In this document: positions 7,544 to 15,678 of the stretch, one piece after another
Layout: each line of letters starts with the position of its first letter
How positions within the stretch are numbered: position 1 is the first letter of the stretch
Origin: Bacteroidales bacterium
GTDB taxonomy: Bacteria > Bacteroidota > Bacteroidia > Bacteroidales > F082
Direction of reading: 5' to 3'
Assembly (NCBI GenBank): GCA_017381865.1
Contig: JAFOBJ010000087.1
Span: 1 to 46,102 of the forward strand
DNA: 46,102 nucleotides
The notes under the pieces: generated by a model
Databases searched by the model: none
What the model was told of the DNA's origin: nothing
What the model saw: only the letters and a program-made list of their open reading frames with translations
Made by a program: the position numbers and the translations under genes

Positions 7544-7599
7544 TGGTAGAGACGTATCAATTACACAATAAAAATTAACAATATGTAATTGCTGCGTCT
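7544..7599 (+). repeat. 56 bp hairpin repeat, identical copy c
   Basis: Identical to the copies at 6116 and 6209. It is preceded by a 'gtgatggagtaatgg' microsatellite (7514-7545) and lies in the 140 bp gap between the two permease genes. Confidence 0.85.
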
Positions 7600-7647
7600 A
7601 AAATAAATGAAGAATGACTGTTGTCTGTTGACTGTTGAATAAAAATC

Positions 7648-8799
7648 ATGAACGAAATCATCAAAATAATATCCAATGAATTCAGGGCGATTGGAACCAA
7701 CATCCCGATTTTGATTGTATTGATTTTGGGTAATGTTGGTTATGGTTTTCTTTATAACTTATTGTATAACACTAATGTATATAAAGAAGCTCCGATTGCC
7801 ATCGTCGATATGTCGCAATCTGATTTGAGTCGGCATTTCGTTGATTATATCGACGCTACTCAGCAGGTGAAGGTCGTTTCAAAAACGATGAATTTCGATG
7901 AGGCTAAGCGTATGCTTATCGAGAGGGAAATCGTTGGTTTTCTTTATATTCCAAGTGAATTAAAAGAAGAAATCATGAAAGGCAATCAGGCTCAATGTGT
8001 GGTTTATGGCTCCACGCTTTCGTTCCTGGATTACCTTAACATATATGAGGCTGTCAATTTCGCTTCTTTGGATATCAATAGCGAGTTACTTCCTGAGATG
8101 GTCGAGTCGCTCAATATGATTGACGTTCTGTTTCTTGCAAACGACAAGGCAGTCGATATCGTGAACGAGCCATTATATAATTCATCTGAAGGCTACGGCA
8201 CTTATCTCATTCCGCCTGTCATGGTTATCATTATCTTTCAGACACTTATGATTACAGTAGCGATGAGGTGTGGGGAGGAGAAGTCTACAAGACTACGAGA
8301 CAACAAGACTACAAGTTGGGGCTATTCTATAAAAATAGTTTTAGGTAAGGCGTTTACTAATGTGATGATTTATAGTGTGTTTTCAGTTTTCTTCTTGGGT
8401 TTGTTGCCTTTGATTTTCGACCTTCCGCATTTGGGTAATTCTCTTGATATCATCATCATGATGATTCCGTATCTTTTCGCTAGTGTGTTCTTCTGTCTTT
8501 CATTGTCGCCTTTGTACACCGACGGCGATATGCCATTGTTTTTCATAGTGTTTATGTCGGTTCCGCTCGTCTTTTTAACGGGTATCTCCTACCCTTTGGA
8601 GCTTATGCCGTGGCATTGGAAGATATTCCACTATCTCATCCCGACGGCTCCCGCGACTTTAGCATTCGTGAAACTCGATTGTATGGGAGGCGATTTGAGT
8701 AATGTCGTTCCAGAAATGATTACACTCTGGGGGCAATGCGCAGTGTATTTCATATTATCCACGATAATATTTCATTTTTCATCCACTAAGAATAAATAA
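7648..8799 (+). CDS. ABC-2 type transporter permease (second of two)
   Basis: 383 residues with the same architecture as its upstream partner: helix at about 17-40, extracytoplasmic domain containing APIAIVDMSQSDLSRHFV and VGFLYIPSELKEEI, then five helices from about residue 190. The two permeases probably pair in the inner membrane and pass substrate to the HlyD/TolC parts upstream. A cytoplasmic loop near residues 211-224 (EKSTRLRDNKTTSW) is encoded by 'acaagactacgagacaacaa' words that look like a microsatellite inside the reading frame. The substrate cannot be predicted. The gene ends 5 bp before a block of tandem palindromic repeats. Confidence 0.9.
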   Translation: MNEIIKIISNEFRAIGTNIPILIVLILGNVGYGFLYNLLYNTNVYKEAPIAIVDMSQSDLSRHFVDYIDATQQVKVVSKTMNFDEAKRMLIEREIVGFLYIPSELKEEIMKGNQAQCVVYGSTLSFLDYLNIYEAVNFASLDINSELLPEMVESLNMIDVLFLANDKAVDIVNEPLYNSSEGYGTYLIPPVMVIIIFQTLMITVAMRCGEEKSTRLRDNKTTSWGYSIKIVLGKAFTNVMIYSVFSVFFLGLLPLIFDLPHLGNSLDIIIMMIPYLFASVFFCLSLSPLYTDGDMPLFFIVFMSVPLVFLTGISYPLELMPWHWKIFHYLIPTAPATLAFVKLDCMGGDLSNVVPEMITLWGQCAVYFILSTIIFHFSSTKNK

Positions 8800-8804
8800 A
8801 AATT

Positions 8805-9072
8805 GTCCACTAAAGAACACTAAACTGACACGAAATCATTAGTGAAATTTCGTGAAAATTCGTGGATAGTTTTTGTCCACGAATAGACACTAAACTGACA
8901 CAAAATGATTAGTGAAATTTCGTGAAGATTCGTGGATAGTTTTTGTCCACTAAAGAACACTAATCTTACACGAAATGATTAGTGAAAATTCGTGGATAGT
9001 TTTTGTCCACGAAAAGACACTGAACTGACACGAAGTGATTAGTGAAAATTCGTGAAGATTCGTGGATTGCTT
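8805..9072 (+). repeat. Four tandem 60-70 bp palindromic units
   Basis: Units start at 8805, 8875, 8945 and 9005. Each opens GTCCAC(G/T)AA and closes TTCGTGGA, with internal CACTAA and TTAGTG also complementary, so each unit can fold on itself. Units 1 and 2 are 70 bp, and unit 3 lacks 10 bp. Related sequence lies at 23158-23411. The fourth unit runs into the promoter of the TonB receptor gene. Confidence 0.85.
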
Positions 9073-9094
9073 TAACAAATAAAACATATCTTTG
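9066..9094 (+). promoter_or_regulatory. Promoter of the TonB receptor gene
   Basis: A -33-like ATTG at 9066-9069 and -7 TATCTTTG at 9087-9094, 17 nt apart, fit the Bacteroidota pattern. The start codon is at 9115. The -33 box lies at the end of the last tandem repeat unit. Confidence 0.65.
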
Positions 9095-9114
9095 TAAGAC
9101 AATATTTCCGTTTT

Positions 9115-11433
9115 ATGAAGCACAGATTTTTATTGTTTTTATTGATATTATTCTCTTCGGAACTTATTACAGGACAGAATCTTAAAGGCATCGTCAAAGA
9201 TGCTGGCAGCAAGGAGGCTCTGACTGGCGTCACCGTTTTTGTCGAGTCGTTGAAAAAAGGGACATCGACTGACATTGACGGTCATTACGAACTTTCTTTG
9301 CCAGAAGGTTCTTACGACATATCTTTCTCTTTTGTCGGTTATATCACTGAAACACGGCATGTCAACGTCCATAACTCTGTCAAGACATTGGACATCAATC
9401 TTAAAGTCGATAATAAAATGCTCGACGAGGTCGTGATTTCCAGTCAGCGTAAGGATGCGAATGTCAGAGAGTTAAAGATGAGTGTACAGACCATCGACAT
9501 GGTAAGAATCAAGAAGATTCCCGCACTGATGGGCGAAGTCGATGTCATCAAGACGATACAACTTATGCCTGGTGTGCATGCTGCATCTGAAGGCTCATCG
9601 GGATTCAGCGTACGCGGCGGCAACCCCGACCAGAATCTCATTCTTTTAGACAACGTGCCTATTTATAACGCTTCTCATTTCTTGGGTTTCTTCTCTATTT
9701 TCAACAACGACGTGATAAAAGACGCTACTTTATACAAAGGCGACATACCTGCGATGTACGACAGCCGTCTTTCTTCAGTGCTGGACATCACCACATTAGA
9801 TGAAATTCCACATAAATTCAATATGCAAGGTGGCATCGGCGCACTGACAAGCCGCCTAACTCTTGGAATGCCGTTCAACAAAGGCAGAAGCGCATTCTTA
9901 ATCGGCGGTCGCATCACTTACGGCGGAGTCTTAGCATGTAACTTGATTAAACGATTAAGAGGTAACTCATTGCATTTCTACGACTTCAATGCGAAGATAA
10001 TGCATACTATAAACAATAAAAACAGAGTCTTCATCTCGACATATCTCGGCGACGACGTATTAGGTGTAACAGATTTGCTGACAATGAAATACGGAAATAA
10101 AAACGTCACTGCTCGATGGAACCACATATTCAACGACAAGCTAACTTCCAACTTATCTTTGTTTTACACCAATTATAGATACGATATCGGCATCGATATG
10201 GATCCTTACCAATTCAATATCATAGCTGGAATTGAAGATGTGTCCGCAAAATACGATTTTACTTATCTGATGAATGACAATATTACGTCACGCTTCGGTG
10301 CTGCAGCTACCTTCCATCAATACGGACAGGGTAAACTGAAAGATGAGACTGGCTCAATTGCTAATCTTCTTGGCGTCGACCCAGCGAGTGAAGTCGTCCG
10401 TAAAGGATTGGAATATGCTCTTTATTATACAAACGATCACAAATTAGGACCTTTGTTTTCAATACGTTACGGGCTTCGTCTTTCCATGTTTCAAAATATA
10501 GGCAAAGAAACACTCTTCCTCTTCGATGACAAATACGAATGTTACGACCAGATTGATTACGACAAAGGCGAGATTTTCAACACGCAAATAAACCTTGAGC
10601 CTCGCCTTGGCGCGATTTATCAAATCAATGAGTTTTCTTCAATAAAAGCTTCATACCTCAGAACGGTTCAATATGCGCAAGTCGCGACAAATGCGACAGG
10701 AGGCATTCCATTCGACCTCTGGTTTCCTGCAAGTCCTAACATCAAGCCTCAGAAATGTGACCAATTTGCTTTAGGTTACTTCCGTAATTTCCTGAATGAC
10801 GAGATTGAGACTTCTGTCGAGGTTTATTATAAAAGAATGCACAACGTGATAGACTTCGTCGATAATGCTTCTTTCATCGGCAACTTATACATCGACGGCG
10901 AGGTAAGAAAAGGTAAAGGCTACGCTTACGGAATCGAGTTTTTAGCTAGAAAAAATTTCGGTAATTTCTCTGGCTGGATTTCTTATACTTACAGTAAATC
11001 AATGAGAAAGACTCCTGGAATCAACTTCGACAGAGAATACGTCTCCCCTTACGACAAGCCGCATAATATCAGCATTGTCTTAAACTACGCTTTCAACAAA
11101 CGCTTCGACGTGTCTGCGACTTGGGTTTATACAACAGGACAACCTGTGACATATCCTTGCGGAAAATATACAATAGATGGAATAACATACGCCATCTATG
11201 ACGGAAGAAACAATAGCAGATATCCTGATTATCATCGCCTTGACTTGTCAGCGACCATCAAATGCAAAGAAAAGAAAAACTGGCAAGGCGAATGGAACTT
11301 CTCCGTTTACAACGCATACGGACGCAAGAACACATGGGCTGTATTATTTGTGACAGAAGGAAACAGCATCAACACACAGAAAGTCGCGATTTTCTCATTT
11401 ATACCATCTATATCATATAATTTTAAATTCTAA
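9115..11433 (+). CDS. TonB-dependent outer membrane receptor
   Basis: 772 residues. A signal peptide (about 1-21) is followed by a carboxypeptidase-regulatory-like beta domain (LKGIVKDAGSKEALTGVTVF, to about 105). The plug domain follows (VDVIKTIQLMPGVHAASEGS, then FSVRGGNPDQNLILLDNVPI). The rest is a beta-barrel with alternating residues, ending in the aromatic IPSISYNFKF typical of outer membrane barrels. It should import a substrate using ExbB/ExbD/TonB energy. The DUF4249 lipoprotein gene starts 5 bp downstream, a pairing common in Bacteroidota. The substrate is unknown; the protein lacks the SusC-specific length (about 1000 residues) and SusD partner, so a polysaccharide role is not implied. 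Confidence 0.92.
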   Translation: MKHRFLLFLLILFSSELITGQNLKGIVKDAGSKEALTGVTVFVESLKKGTSTDIDGHYELSLPEGSYDISFSFVGYITETRHVNVHNSVKTLDINLKVDNKMLDEVVISSQRKDANVRELKMSVQTIDMVRIKKIPALMGEVDVIKTIQLMPGVHAASEGSSGFSVRGGNPDQNLILLDNVPIYNASHFLGFFSIFNNDVIKDATLYKGDIPAMYDSRLSSVLDITTLDEIPHKFNMQGGIGALTSRLTLGMPFNKGRSAFLIGGRITYGGVLACNLIKRLRGNSLHFYDFNAKIMHTINNKNRVFISTYLGDDVLGVTDLLTMKYGNKNVTARWNHIFNDKLTSNLSLFYTNYRYDIGIDMDPYQFNIIAGIEDVSAKYDFTYLMNDNITSRFGAAATFHQYGQGKLKDETGSIANLLGVDPASEVVRKGLEYALYYTNDHKLGPLFSIRYGLRLSMFQNIGKETLFLFDDKYECYDQIDYDKGEIFNTQINLEPRLGAIYQINEFSSIKASYLRTVQYAQVATNATGGIPFDLWFPASPNIKPQKCDQFALGYFRNFLNDEIETSVEVYYKRMHNVIDFVDNASFIGNLYIDGEVRKGKGYAYGIEFLARKNFGNFSGWISYTYSKSMRKTPGINFDREYVSPYDKPHNISIVLNYAFNKRFDVSATWVYTTGQPVTYPCGKYTIDGITYAIYDGRNNSRYPDYHRLDLSATIKCKEKKNWQGEWNFSVYNAYGRKNTWAVLFVTEGNSINTQKVAIFSFIPSISYNFKF

Positions 11434-11438
11434 ATGCC

Positions 11439-12377
11439 ATGAAGAAATATCTCACCTTATTAATATTAGCCATATCATTTTTGATGACTTCTTGTATAGA
11501 AGATTTCAGAATAGACACAGAGGATGGCAAACATCTTGTCGGCATAAACGGTTATTTCACAAACGAATACAAGAAGCATCAGATTGTAATAAGCAAAACC
11601 ACCGATTTTTATTCTGAAGATGAAGCCGAGATGATTTCCGGTGCAGAAGTATTCATCCACGACGGCACCGACACTATTTATTTTGAAGAGACAGAAAGAA
11701 AAGGCTATTATGAAACTATTGATTCCGTCGCAGGCATCGTAGGAAAGACATATTATCTCTCTGTTAATATCATTGATGAAGATGGCTTACATAACTATTA
11801 CTCACAATCTAAGATGAGAGAGAATATCAGTCAGATTGACTCCATGGCCGTAAAAGAAATTGAAAACACTTTCGCTAATAATTTCATGGAAAATGTAAAC
11901 AACACTACAACAAGTCTATATCCATATTTCCAATCTGTTGATGACCCTGATGTTAGTTATCTGATAAATATCATCGTCAACGACACAATTCTCAAGGACA
12001 ATTCATTTTTAAGTTGCAACAGCATTTCTTTAAAGCATCTGTCCGGGATGTATTTCAATGGCCCTGAAATGGCAAGTATGATTGGTGAACAAAGCGTACA
12101 TACCTTCAAGACAACACAGACTTATTATGACAATGACAGCACATACGTTTATGATATGAACTATTACCCAATAGTTGAAGATGGCGACAAAGTAACCCTA
12201 TGCATATATAGCGTCAACCCAGAATTCATCACATACCAAACAGATATTATGAGCAGTTTTGGTTCCAATCCGATGATGGGAATGCCGTATAATGTCTCCA
12301 CAAACATATATCCAGGCGGTACTGCAGTAGGCTTTTTCGAGACAATGTCAGTCACAAAAGGTAGTATTATATACTGA
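11439..12377 (+). CDS. DUF4249 family lipoprotein
   Basis: 312 residues with a signal peptide and lipobox (LMTSC, Cys at about 19). The N-terminal part (VGINGYFTNEYKKHQIVISK, then SGAEVFIHD and GKTYYLSV) matches DUF4249, a family of outer membrane lipoproteins encoded next to TonB receptors in Bacteroidota. It is presumed to work with the receptor at 9115, perhaps as an accessory surface or periplasmic subunit. The 5 bp gap indicates one transcript. The family has no established biochemical function. Confidence 0.85.
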   Translation: MKKYLTLLILAISFLMTSCIEDFRIDTEDGKHLVGINGYFTNEYKKHQIVISKTTDFYSEDEAEMISGAEVFIHDGTDTIYFEETERKGYYETIDSVAGIVGKTYYLSVNIIDEDGLHNYYSQSKMRENISQIDSMAVKEIENTFANNFMENVNNTTTSLYPYFQSVDDPDVSYLINIIVNDTILKDNSFLSCNSISLKHLSGMYFNGPEMASMIGEQSVHTFKTTQTYYDNDSTYVYDMNYYPIVEDGDKVTLCIYSVNPEFITYQTDIMSSFGSNPMMGMPYNVSTNIYPGGTAVGFFETMSVTKGSIIY

Positions 12378-12417
12378 TAATCATACAATAAAAAATATTT
12401 TAAAAAAAGTTTATTTT

Positions 12418-12451
12418 TTTGTTGGAACATAAGAAATAAATCGTATCTTTG
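12418..12451 (+). promoter_or_regulatory. Promoter of tRNA-Tyr
   Basis: -33 TTTG at 12418-12421 and -7 TATCTTTG at 12444-12451 lie about 37 bp before the tRNA. The spacer is 22 nt, or 19 nt if GTTG at 12421-12424 is used. Confidence 0.7.
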
Positions 12452-12487
12452 CAGCGTCTTTTTAAGGCAAGTTCTTAATGACAGATT

Positions 12488-12569
12488 GGGGGAGTCGCAT
12501 AGTGGCAATTGCAACAGACTGTAAATCTGTCCTCGGATGAGTTCGGTGGTTCGAGTCCACCCTCCCCCA
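12488..12569 (+). tRNA. tRNA-Tyr (GTA)
   Basis: 82 nt, class II. The seven-pair acceptor stem is GGGGGAG/CTCCCCC with discriminator A. The anticodon loop CTGTAAA has anticodon GTA at 12521-12523. There is a long variable arm, and the T loop is GGTTCGAGTCC. CCA is not encoded. It has its own promoter and terminator, so it is a single-gene transcript. Confidence 0.95.
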
Positions 12570-12575
12570 CGAAAG

Positions 12576-12602
12576 AAGCACTTCAAATGAAGTGCTTTTT
12601 TT
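12576..12602 (+). terminator. Terminator after tRNA-Tyr
   Basis: AAGCACTTCA and TGAAGTGCTT form a near-perfect stem (12576-12597) followed by a T-run to 12602. Confidence 0.85.
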
Positions 12603-12642
12603 GTTTTAATGCACAAACATTTAAAATTGAAAATTTATAAAG

Positions 12643-13713
12643 ATGTCTGATATCGAAAACAAATCCAAAATAATTCCAGTGCTGAGCATCAACGCTTCAG
12701 ACTCTCTTGGACACGTTGGCATCCAAGCCGATATCAGAACTATCACCTCTCTCGGACTCTACGCCGTGACGGCAATAACATCAATCGACTTAAACGACCT
12801 TCCTTCTGAATTGATAATATCGCAAGTCAAGAATATCGTCAGTTCCATGCATCCAAAGGTTGTAAAACTTGGATTGATTCGTGACGCTCAAACTATAAAA
12901 GCAATTAGAAATGAAGTCATTGGAGCGAAAAGCATCATAGTTGCTCCAGGAATATTTTCATCTAATGGCGAGCAACTTATTCCAGACGACGCCATCGAAG
13001 CAATAAAACGACATCTCATTCCCATAGCTTCAATTTTAATCTTACGAAGCAAGGAAGCCGAGAAATTACTGAATATCAAAATCAATACCGACGACGATAT
13101 GATAAAAGTCGCTCGTACATTTATTGATATGGGCGCAGAATCTGTCTTGTTAAGAACATCAAAACACAGCGACGGACTGCTCACCACTTTGCTTTATGAA
13201 AACGACAAGGCGCATTTCTTCACCTCGCACAACACCGAGGGCTGGCAGAAACATGGCATTGGCGGCGCGCTCTCATCAGCGATAGCTTCTCGCCTCGCCT
13301 ATGGCGACAACATCGTCAACGCGATAGAAAACGCTCACGATTATATGCATAAGCAAATTGTCTACGCCGTTTCCAACAAAGAGATAGAATCACGCAAGAC
13401 TGTCATTTACAACCAGTTCTTATCGTTACTAGCGAAATATTACAACATATCACACTCGGTTTCATTCTATGCCGACAAACTCTGCGTAAGCACTCGTTAT
13501 CTCTCACAGATAACCAATATGTTTCTGAACTGCAGTCCCAAAGACGTCATCGACGATTATCTTTTAAAAGAGGCCAAAGTATATATCGAAACGACCAATC
13601 TCTCCATACAAGAAATCGCTTACAAACTCGGATTCTCTTCACAGACAATGTTTTCCATTTTCTTCAAAAGAAAAGAAAAATGTTCGCCAGTGGAGTTTAG
13701 AACTAAGAACTAA
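12643..13713 (+). CDS. ThiD-like domain fused to AraC-type regulator
   Basis: 356 residues. Residues 10-240 follow the ribokinase-fold HMP/HMP-P kinase (ThiD) family: VLSINASDSLGHVGIQAD replaces the usual AGSDPSGGAGIQAD, and KLGLI, KEAEKLL and HGIGGALSSAIAS follow. Canonical ThiD has HGTGC, where Cys is catalytic (pyridoxal kinases have Asp there). Here it reads HGIGG (204-208), so the catalytic residue is absent. Residues 273-353 are an AraC/XylS double HTH (YADKLCVSTRYLSQI, then SIQEIAYKLGFSSQTMFSIF). I infer a transcription regulator that senses a pyrimidine or B6-related ligand with a dead kinase fold. pdxS follows about 500 bp downstream in the same direction and is a plausible target. 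The last codons merge with 'aactaagaactaag' words. Confidence 0.85.
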   Translation: MSDIENKSKIIPVLSINASDSLGHVGIQADIRTITSLGLYAVTAITSIDLNDLPSELIISQVKNIVSSMHPKVVKLGLIRDAQTIKAIRNEVIGAKSIIVAPGIFSSNGEQLIPDDAIEAIKRHLIPIASILILRSKEAEKLLNIKINTDDDMIKVARTFIDMGAESVLLRTSKHSDGLLTTLLYENDKAHFFTSHNTEGWQKHGIGGALSSAIASRLAYGDNIVNAIENAHDYMHKQIVYAVSNKEIESRKTVIYNQFLSLLAKYYNISHSVSFYADKLCVSTRYLSQITNMFLNCSPKDVIDDYLLKEAKVYIETTNLSIQEIAYKLGFSSQTMFSIFFKRKEKCSPVEFRTKN

Positions 13714-13881
13714 GAGCTAAGAGCTAAGAGCTAAGAACTAAGAACCAAGAACTAAGAGCCCTGAAAGGGCGAAAGAAATATAGGATAAGGCTACGTCTTA
13801 TTAGTTGGGAATTGAGGATATAAGGGTATGAGGAATTGAGGAATATCTCGCATAGAGGCGCACGGACGTGCGACTATTTAA

Positions 13882-14052
13882 TTAGGAATTATTGTTTGGT
13901 GTTTGCGACTTGGAATTAGCAGCTCCCAATGCGTTAGGGATTGGAGCGGCATCCTTTTGAAGCACAGCGGAAAAAGATATAGCGGAAAGCCCGACGGCGA
14001 TAGCCGGAACGCCATAAAACAATTCATAATGCATAATGCATAATTCATAATT
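13882..14052 (+). repeat. MITE-like dispersed element, copy 3
   Basis: The core at 13931-14015 starts GCGTTAGGGATTGGAGCGGC and ends GCCGGAACGCC plus AT. Terminal repeats TTAGGAATTATT (13882-13893) and AACAATTCATAA (14018-14029) match in 10 of 12 positions. With copy 1 it shares the left flank GCGACTTGGAATTAGCAGC, so the conserved unit is about 148 bp. An AT-rich tail runs to about 14052. Confidence 0.75.
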
Positions 14053-14168
14053 TAAAGTTGGAAGTTCTTGGCTCAAAGTTTAATAGTCAAGGTTCAATAG
14101 CCTTAGTTCTGAGTTCTTAGTAATTATCCATTTTCAGAACTAAATTTTATAAAATCGGAACATAAAAA

Positions 14169-14198
14169 TTCGTTTCTTATTTTAATTTCATTCTTTTG
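14169..14198 (+). promoter_or_regulatory. Possible pdxS promoter
   Basis: TTCG at 14169-14172 and TTCTTTTG at 14191-14198 (one mismatch to TAnnTTTG), 18 nt apart and 26 bp before the start codon. This is the likely site of control by the upstream AraC-type protein, by inference only. Confidence 0.4.
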
Positions 14199-14224
14199 CA
14201 GCAAAATTTTAAAAACTGTTAAAA

Positions 14225-15097
14225 ATGAAAGAAAGAATAGAAAAGAATCGTAATCTTGCTGAGTTATTAAAAGGTGGTGTTATCATGGATGTCACAAATC
14301 CAGAACAAGCTCGTATCGCAGAAGCTGCTGGTGCAATGGCAGTTATGGCTCTTGAAAGAGTTCCTGCCGACATCAGAGCTGCAGGCGGTGTGTCACGCAT
14401 GAGCGACCCTAAGATGATAAAAGAAATTCAAAAAGCTGTATCAATTCCTGTCATGGCAAAATGCCGCATCGGTCATTTCGTTGAAGCACAAATCCTTGAA
14501 GCTATCGGCATCGACTATATCGACGAAAGCGAAGTCCTCTCTCCTGCTGACGACGTCTTCCATGTCAACAAGAGACAATTCAACGCTCCTTTTGTATGCG
14601 GCGCTCGTGACTTAGGCGAGGCTTTACGTCGCATCAGCGAAGGCGCGATGATGATAAGAACCAAAGGCGAAGCTGGCACCGGCGACATCGTACAAGCAGT
14701 ACGCCACATGAGAATGATGCAATCTGAAATCAGAAGAGTCGTCTCTCTCAACAACGATGAGTTATATGAAGTTGCAAAGGAATTGAGAGTTCCTTTTGAA
14801 TTGATACAATACGTTCACGATAATGGCAAGTTGCCTGTTCCTAACTTCGCTGCTGGCGGCGTGGCAACACCAGCTGACGCTGCTTTGATGATGCAACTCG
14901 GAGCTGAAGGCGTATTCGTGGGCAGCGGCATCTTCAAGAGCGGCGACCCAATGAAGAGAGCTACAGCCATCGTGAAAGCCGTTGCTAACTATAAAAATCC
15001 TGAAGTCTTGGCAGAGTTAAGCGAAGACCTCGGCGAAGCAATGGTCGGCATCAACGAAAACGAAATCAAGATATTGATGGCTGAAAGAGGAAAGTGA
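14225..15097 (+). CDS. pdxS: Pyridoxal 5'-phosphate synthase lyase subunit PdxS
   Basis: 290 residues, normal length. It makes PLP from ribose 5-phosphate, glyceraldehyde 3-phosphate and ammonia as a dodecamer. Key residues are visible: Asp22 in GGVIMDV, Lys79 in [10 protein letters not shown] (first Schiff base) and Lys147 in RTKGEAGTG (second lysine). The phosphate-binding [20 protein letters not shown] and VGSGIF are intact. The ammonia-supplying glutaminase PdxT is not adjacent and not in this window; it must be elsewhere or ammonia is used directly. The preceding ThiD-like/AraC protein is a candidate regulator. A strong terminator follows. Confidence 0.97.
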   Translation: MKERIEKNRNLAELLKGGVIMDVTNPEQARIAEAAGAMAVMALERVPADIRAAGGVSRMSDPKMIKEIQKAVSIPVMAKCRIGHFVEAQILEAIGIDYIDESEVLSPADDVFHVNKRQFNAPFVCGARDLGEALRRISEGAMMIRTKGEAGTGDIVQAVRHMRMMQSEIRRVVSLNNDELYEVAKELRVPFELIQYVHDNGKLPVPNFAAGGVATPADAALMMQLGAEGVFVGSGIFKSGDPMKRATAIVKAVANYKNPEVLAELSEDLGEAMVGINENEIKILMAERGK

Positions 15098-15111
15098 TTG
15101 GCTTTTGACTA

Positions 15112-15150
15112 TAAAAAAAACTGCGAGAGGTTTTCTCGCAGTTTTTTTTT
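15112..15150. terminator. Bidirectional terminator after pdxS
   Basis: CTGCGAGA (15121-15128) and TCTCGCAG (15134-15141) form a stem flanked by an A-run on the left and a T-run on the right. It can therefore end both pdxS and the lipoprotein gene converging from the right. Confidence 0.9.
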
Positions 15151-15153
15151 ACA

Positions 15154-15678
15154 TCATTTTCCTTTGGCTTCAAATTGAATGCTTCCAGTCACGTCGTAGT
15201 TTGCTTCATCTAATCCTGAAATATTGATTCCACAAGTTCCTGTTGTAAATGTGGATTTCCAATTCAAAATCCTTGAATTATAGATTGATACTGTTGGATT
15301 TTTAAGTTCTATATCACAATATATCATTCCATATTCTGGCGAATAAAAAACACCATCATAATGATAATCCTGCAATTTCAATCCTAAACCATCGCAATAT
15401 CCTTCAAAAAACATCTCACTAATCTCTCCATTGACGCCATTGATTTGCATCGTGACATTACCTGCATCATCTTTTTCTGTTACAACAGCAGTTGTTTCAA
15501 TCGTTTCTATTGTTATTGGCAAAGTACTGTTTCCGTATTTAACACTGATGTTGGGAGTTATCTTAATATTATACTCACCAACGACCTTATCTACATAATC
15601 ATCATTTTCTGGTCCACATGATGACAATACAAGCACACAAAATGCTAACAAACAATAAATTAAACTTTTAACTTTCAT
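15154..15678 (-). CDS. Small lipoprotein, probable beta-barrel fold, unknown
   Basis: About 174 residues. I chose the ATG at 15678 (MKVKSLIYCLLAFCVLVLSS, lipobox LSSC) instead of the longer frame from 15705, because the signal peptide then starts directly. The rest is rich in beta-type strands: VGEYNIKITPNISVKYG, TETTAVVTEKDDAGNVTMQI, and a terminal YDVTGSIQFEAKGK. The pattern of repeated short strands with a VVGEYN-like opening resembles the calycin/lipocalin-like lipoproteins of Bacteroidota, but this is a resemblance only. The gene ends 4 bp from the shared terminator. Confidence 0.65.
   Translation of the reverse strand: MKVKSLIYCLLAFCVLVLSSCGPENDDYVDKVVGEYNIKITPNISVKYGNSTLPITIETIETTAVVTEKDDAGNVTMQINGVNGEISEMFFEGYCDGLGLKLQDYHYDGVFYSPEYGMIYCDIELKNPTVSIYNSRILNWKSTFTTGTCGINISGLDEANYDVTGSIQFEAKGK

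Larger units (their letters stand above)
13714..14224. other. Repeat-rich gap before pdxS
   Basis: No coding sequence. In order: 'gagctaagagctaagaac' words (from 13706, overlapping the previous gene's end), hairpin GCCCT-GAA-AGGGC (13758-13770), hairpin CGCACG-GA-CGTGCG (13859-13872), MITE-like copy 3, 'aagttcttggctcaaag' words, then the pdxS promoter area. Confidence 0.7.

Noticed and set aside
8805-9072. Possible CRISPR array from four regularly spaced repeats
   Set aside because: Whole units of 60-70 bp are similar; there are no unique spacers between short repeats and no cas genes in the window.
12164-12616. Minus-strand frame containing GGGWTRTTELIRGQ
   Set aside because: It is the antisense of tRNA-Tyr and of the DUF4249 gene end; this phrase is a well-known false translation over tRNA genes.
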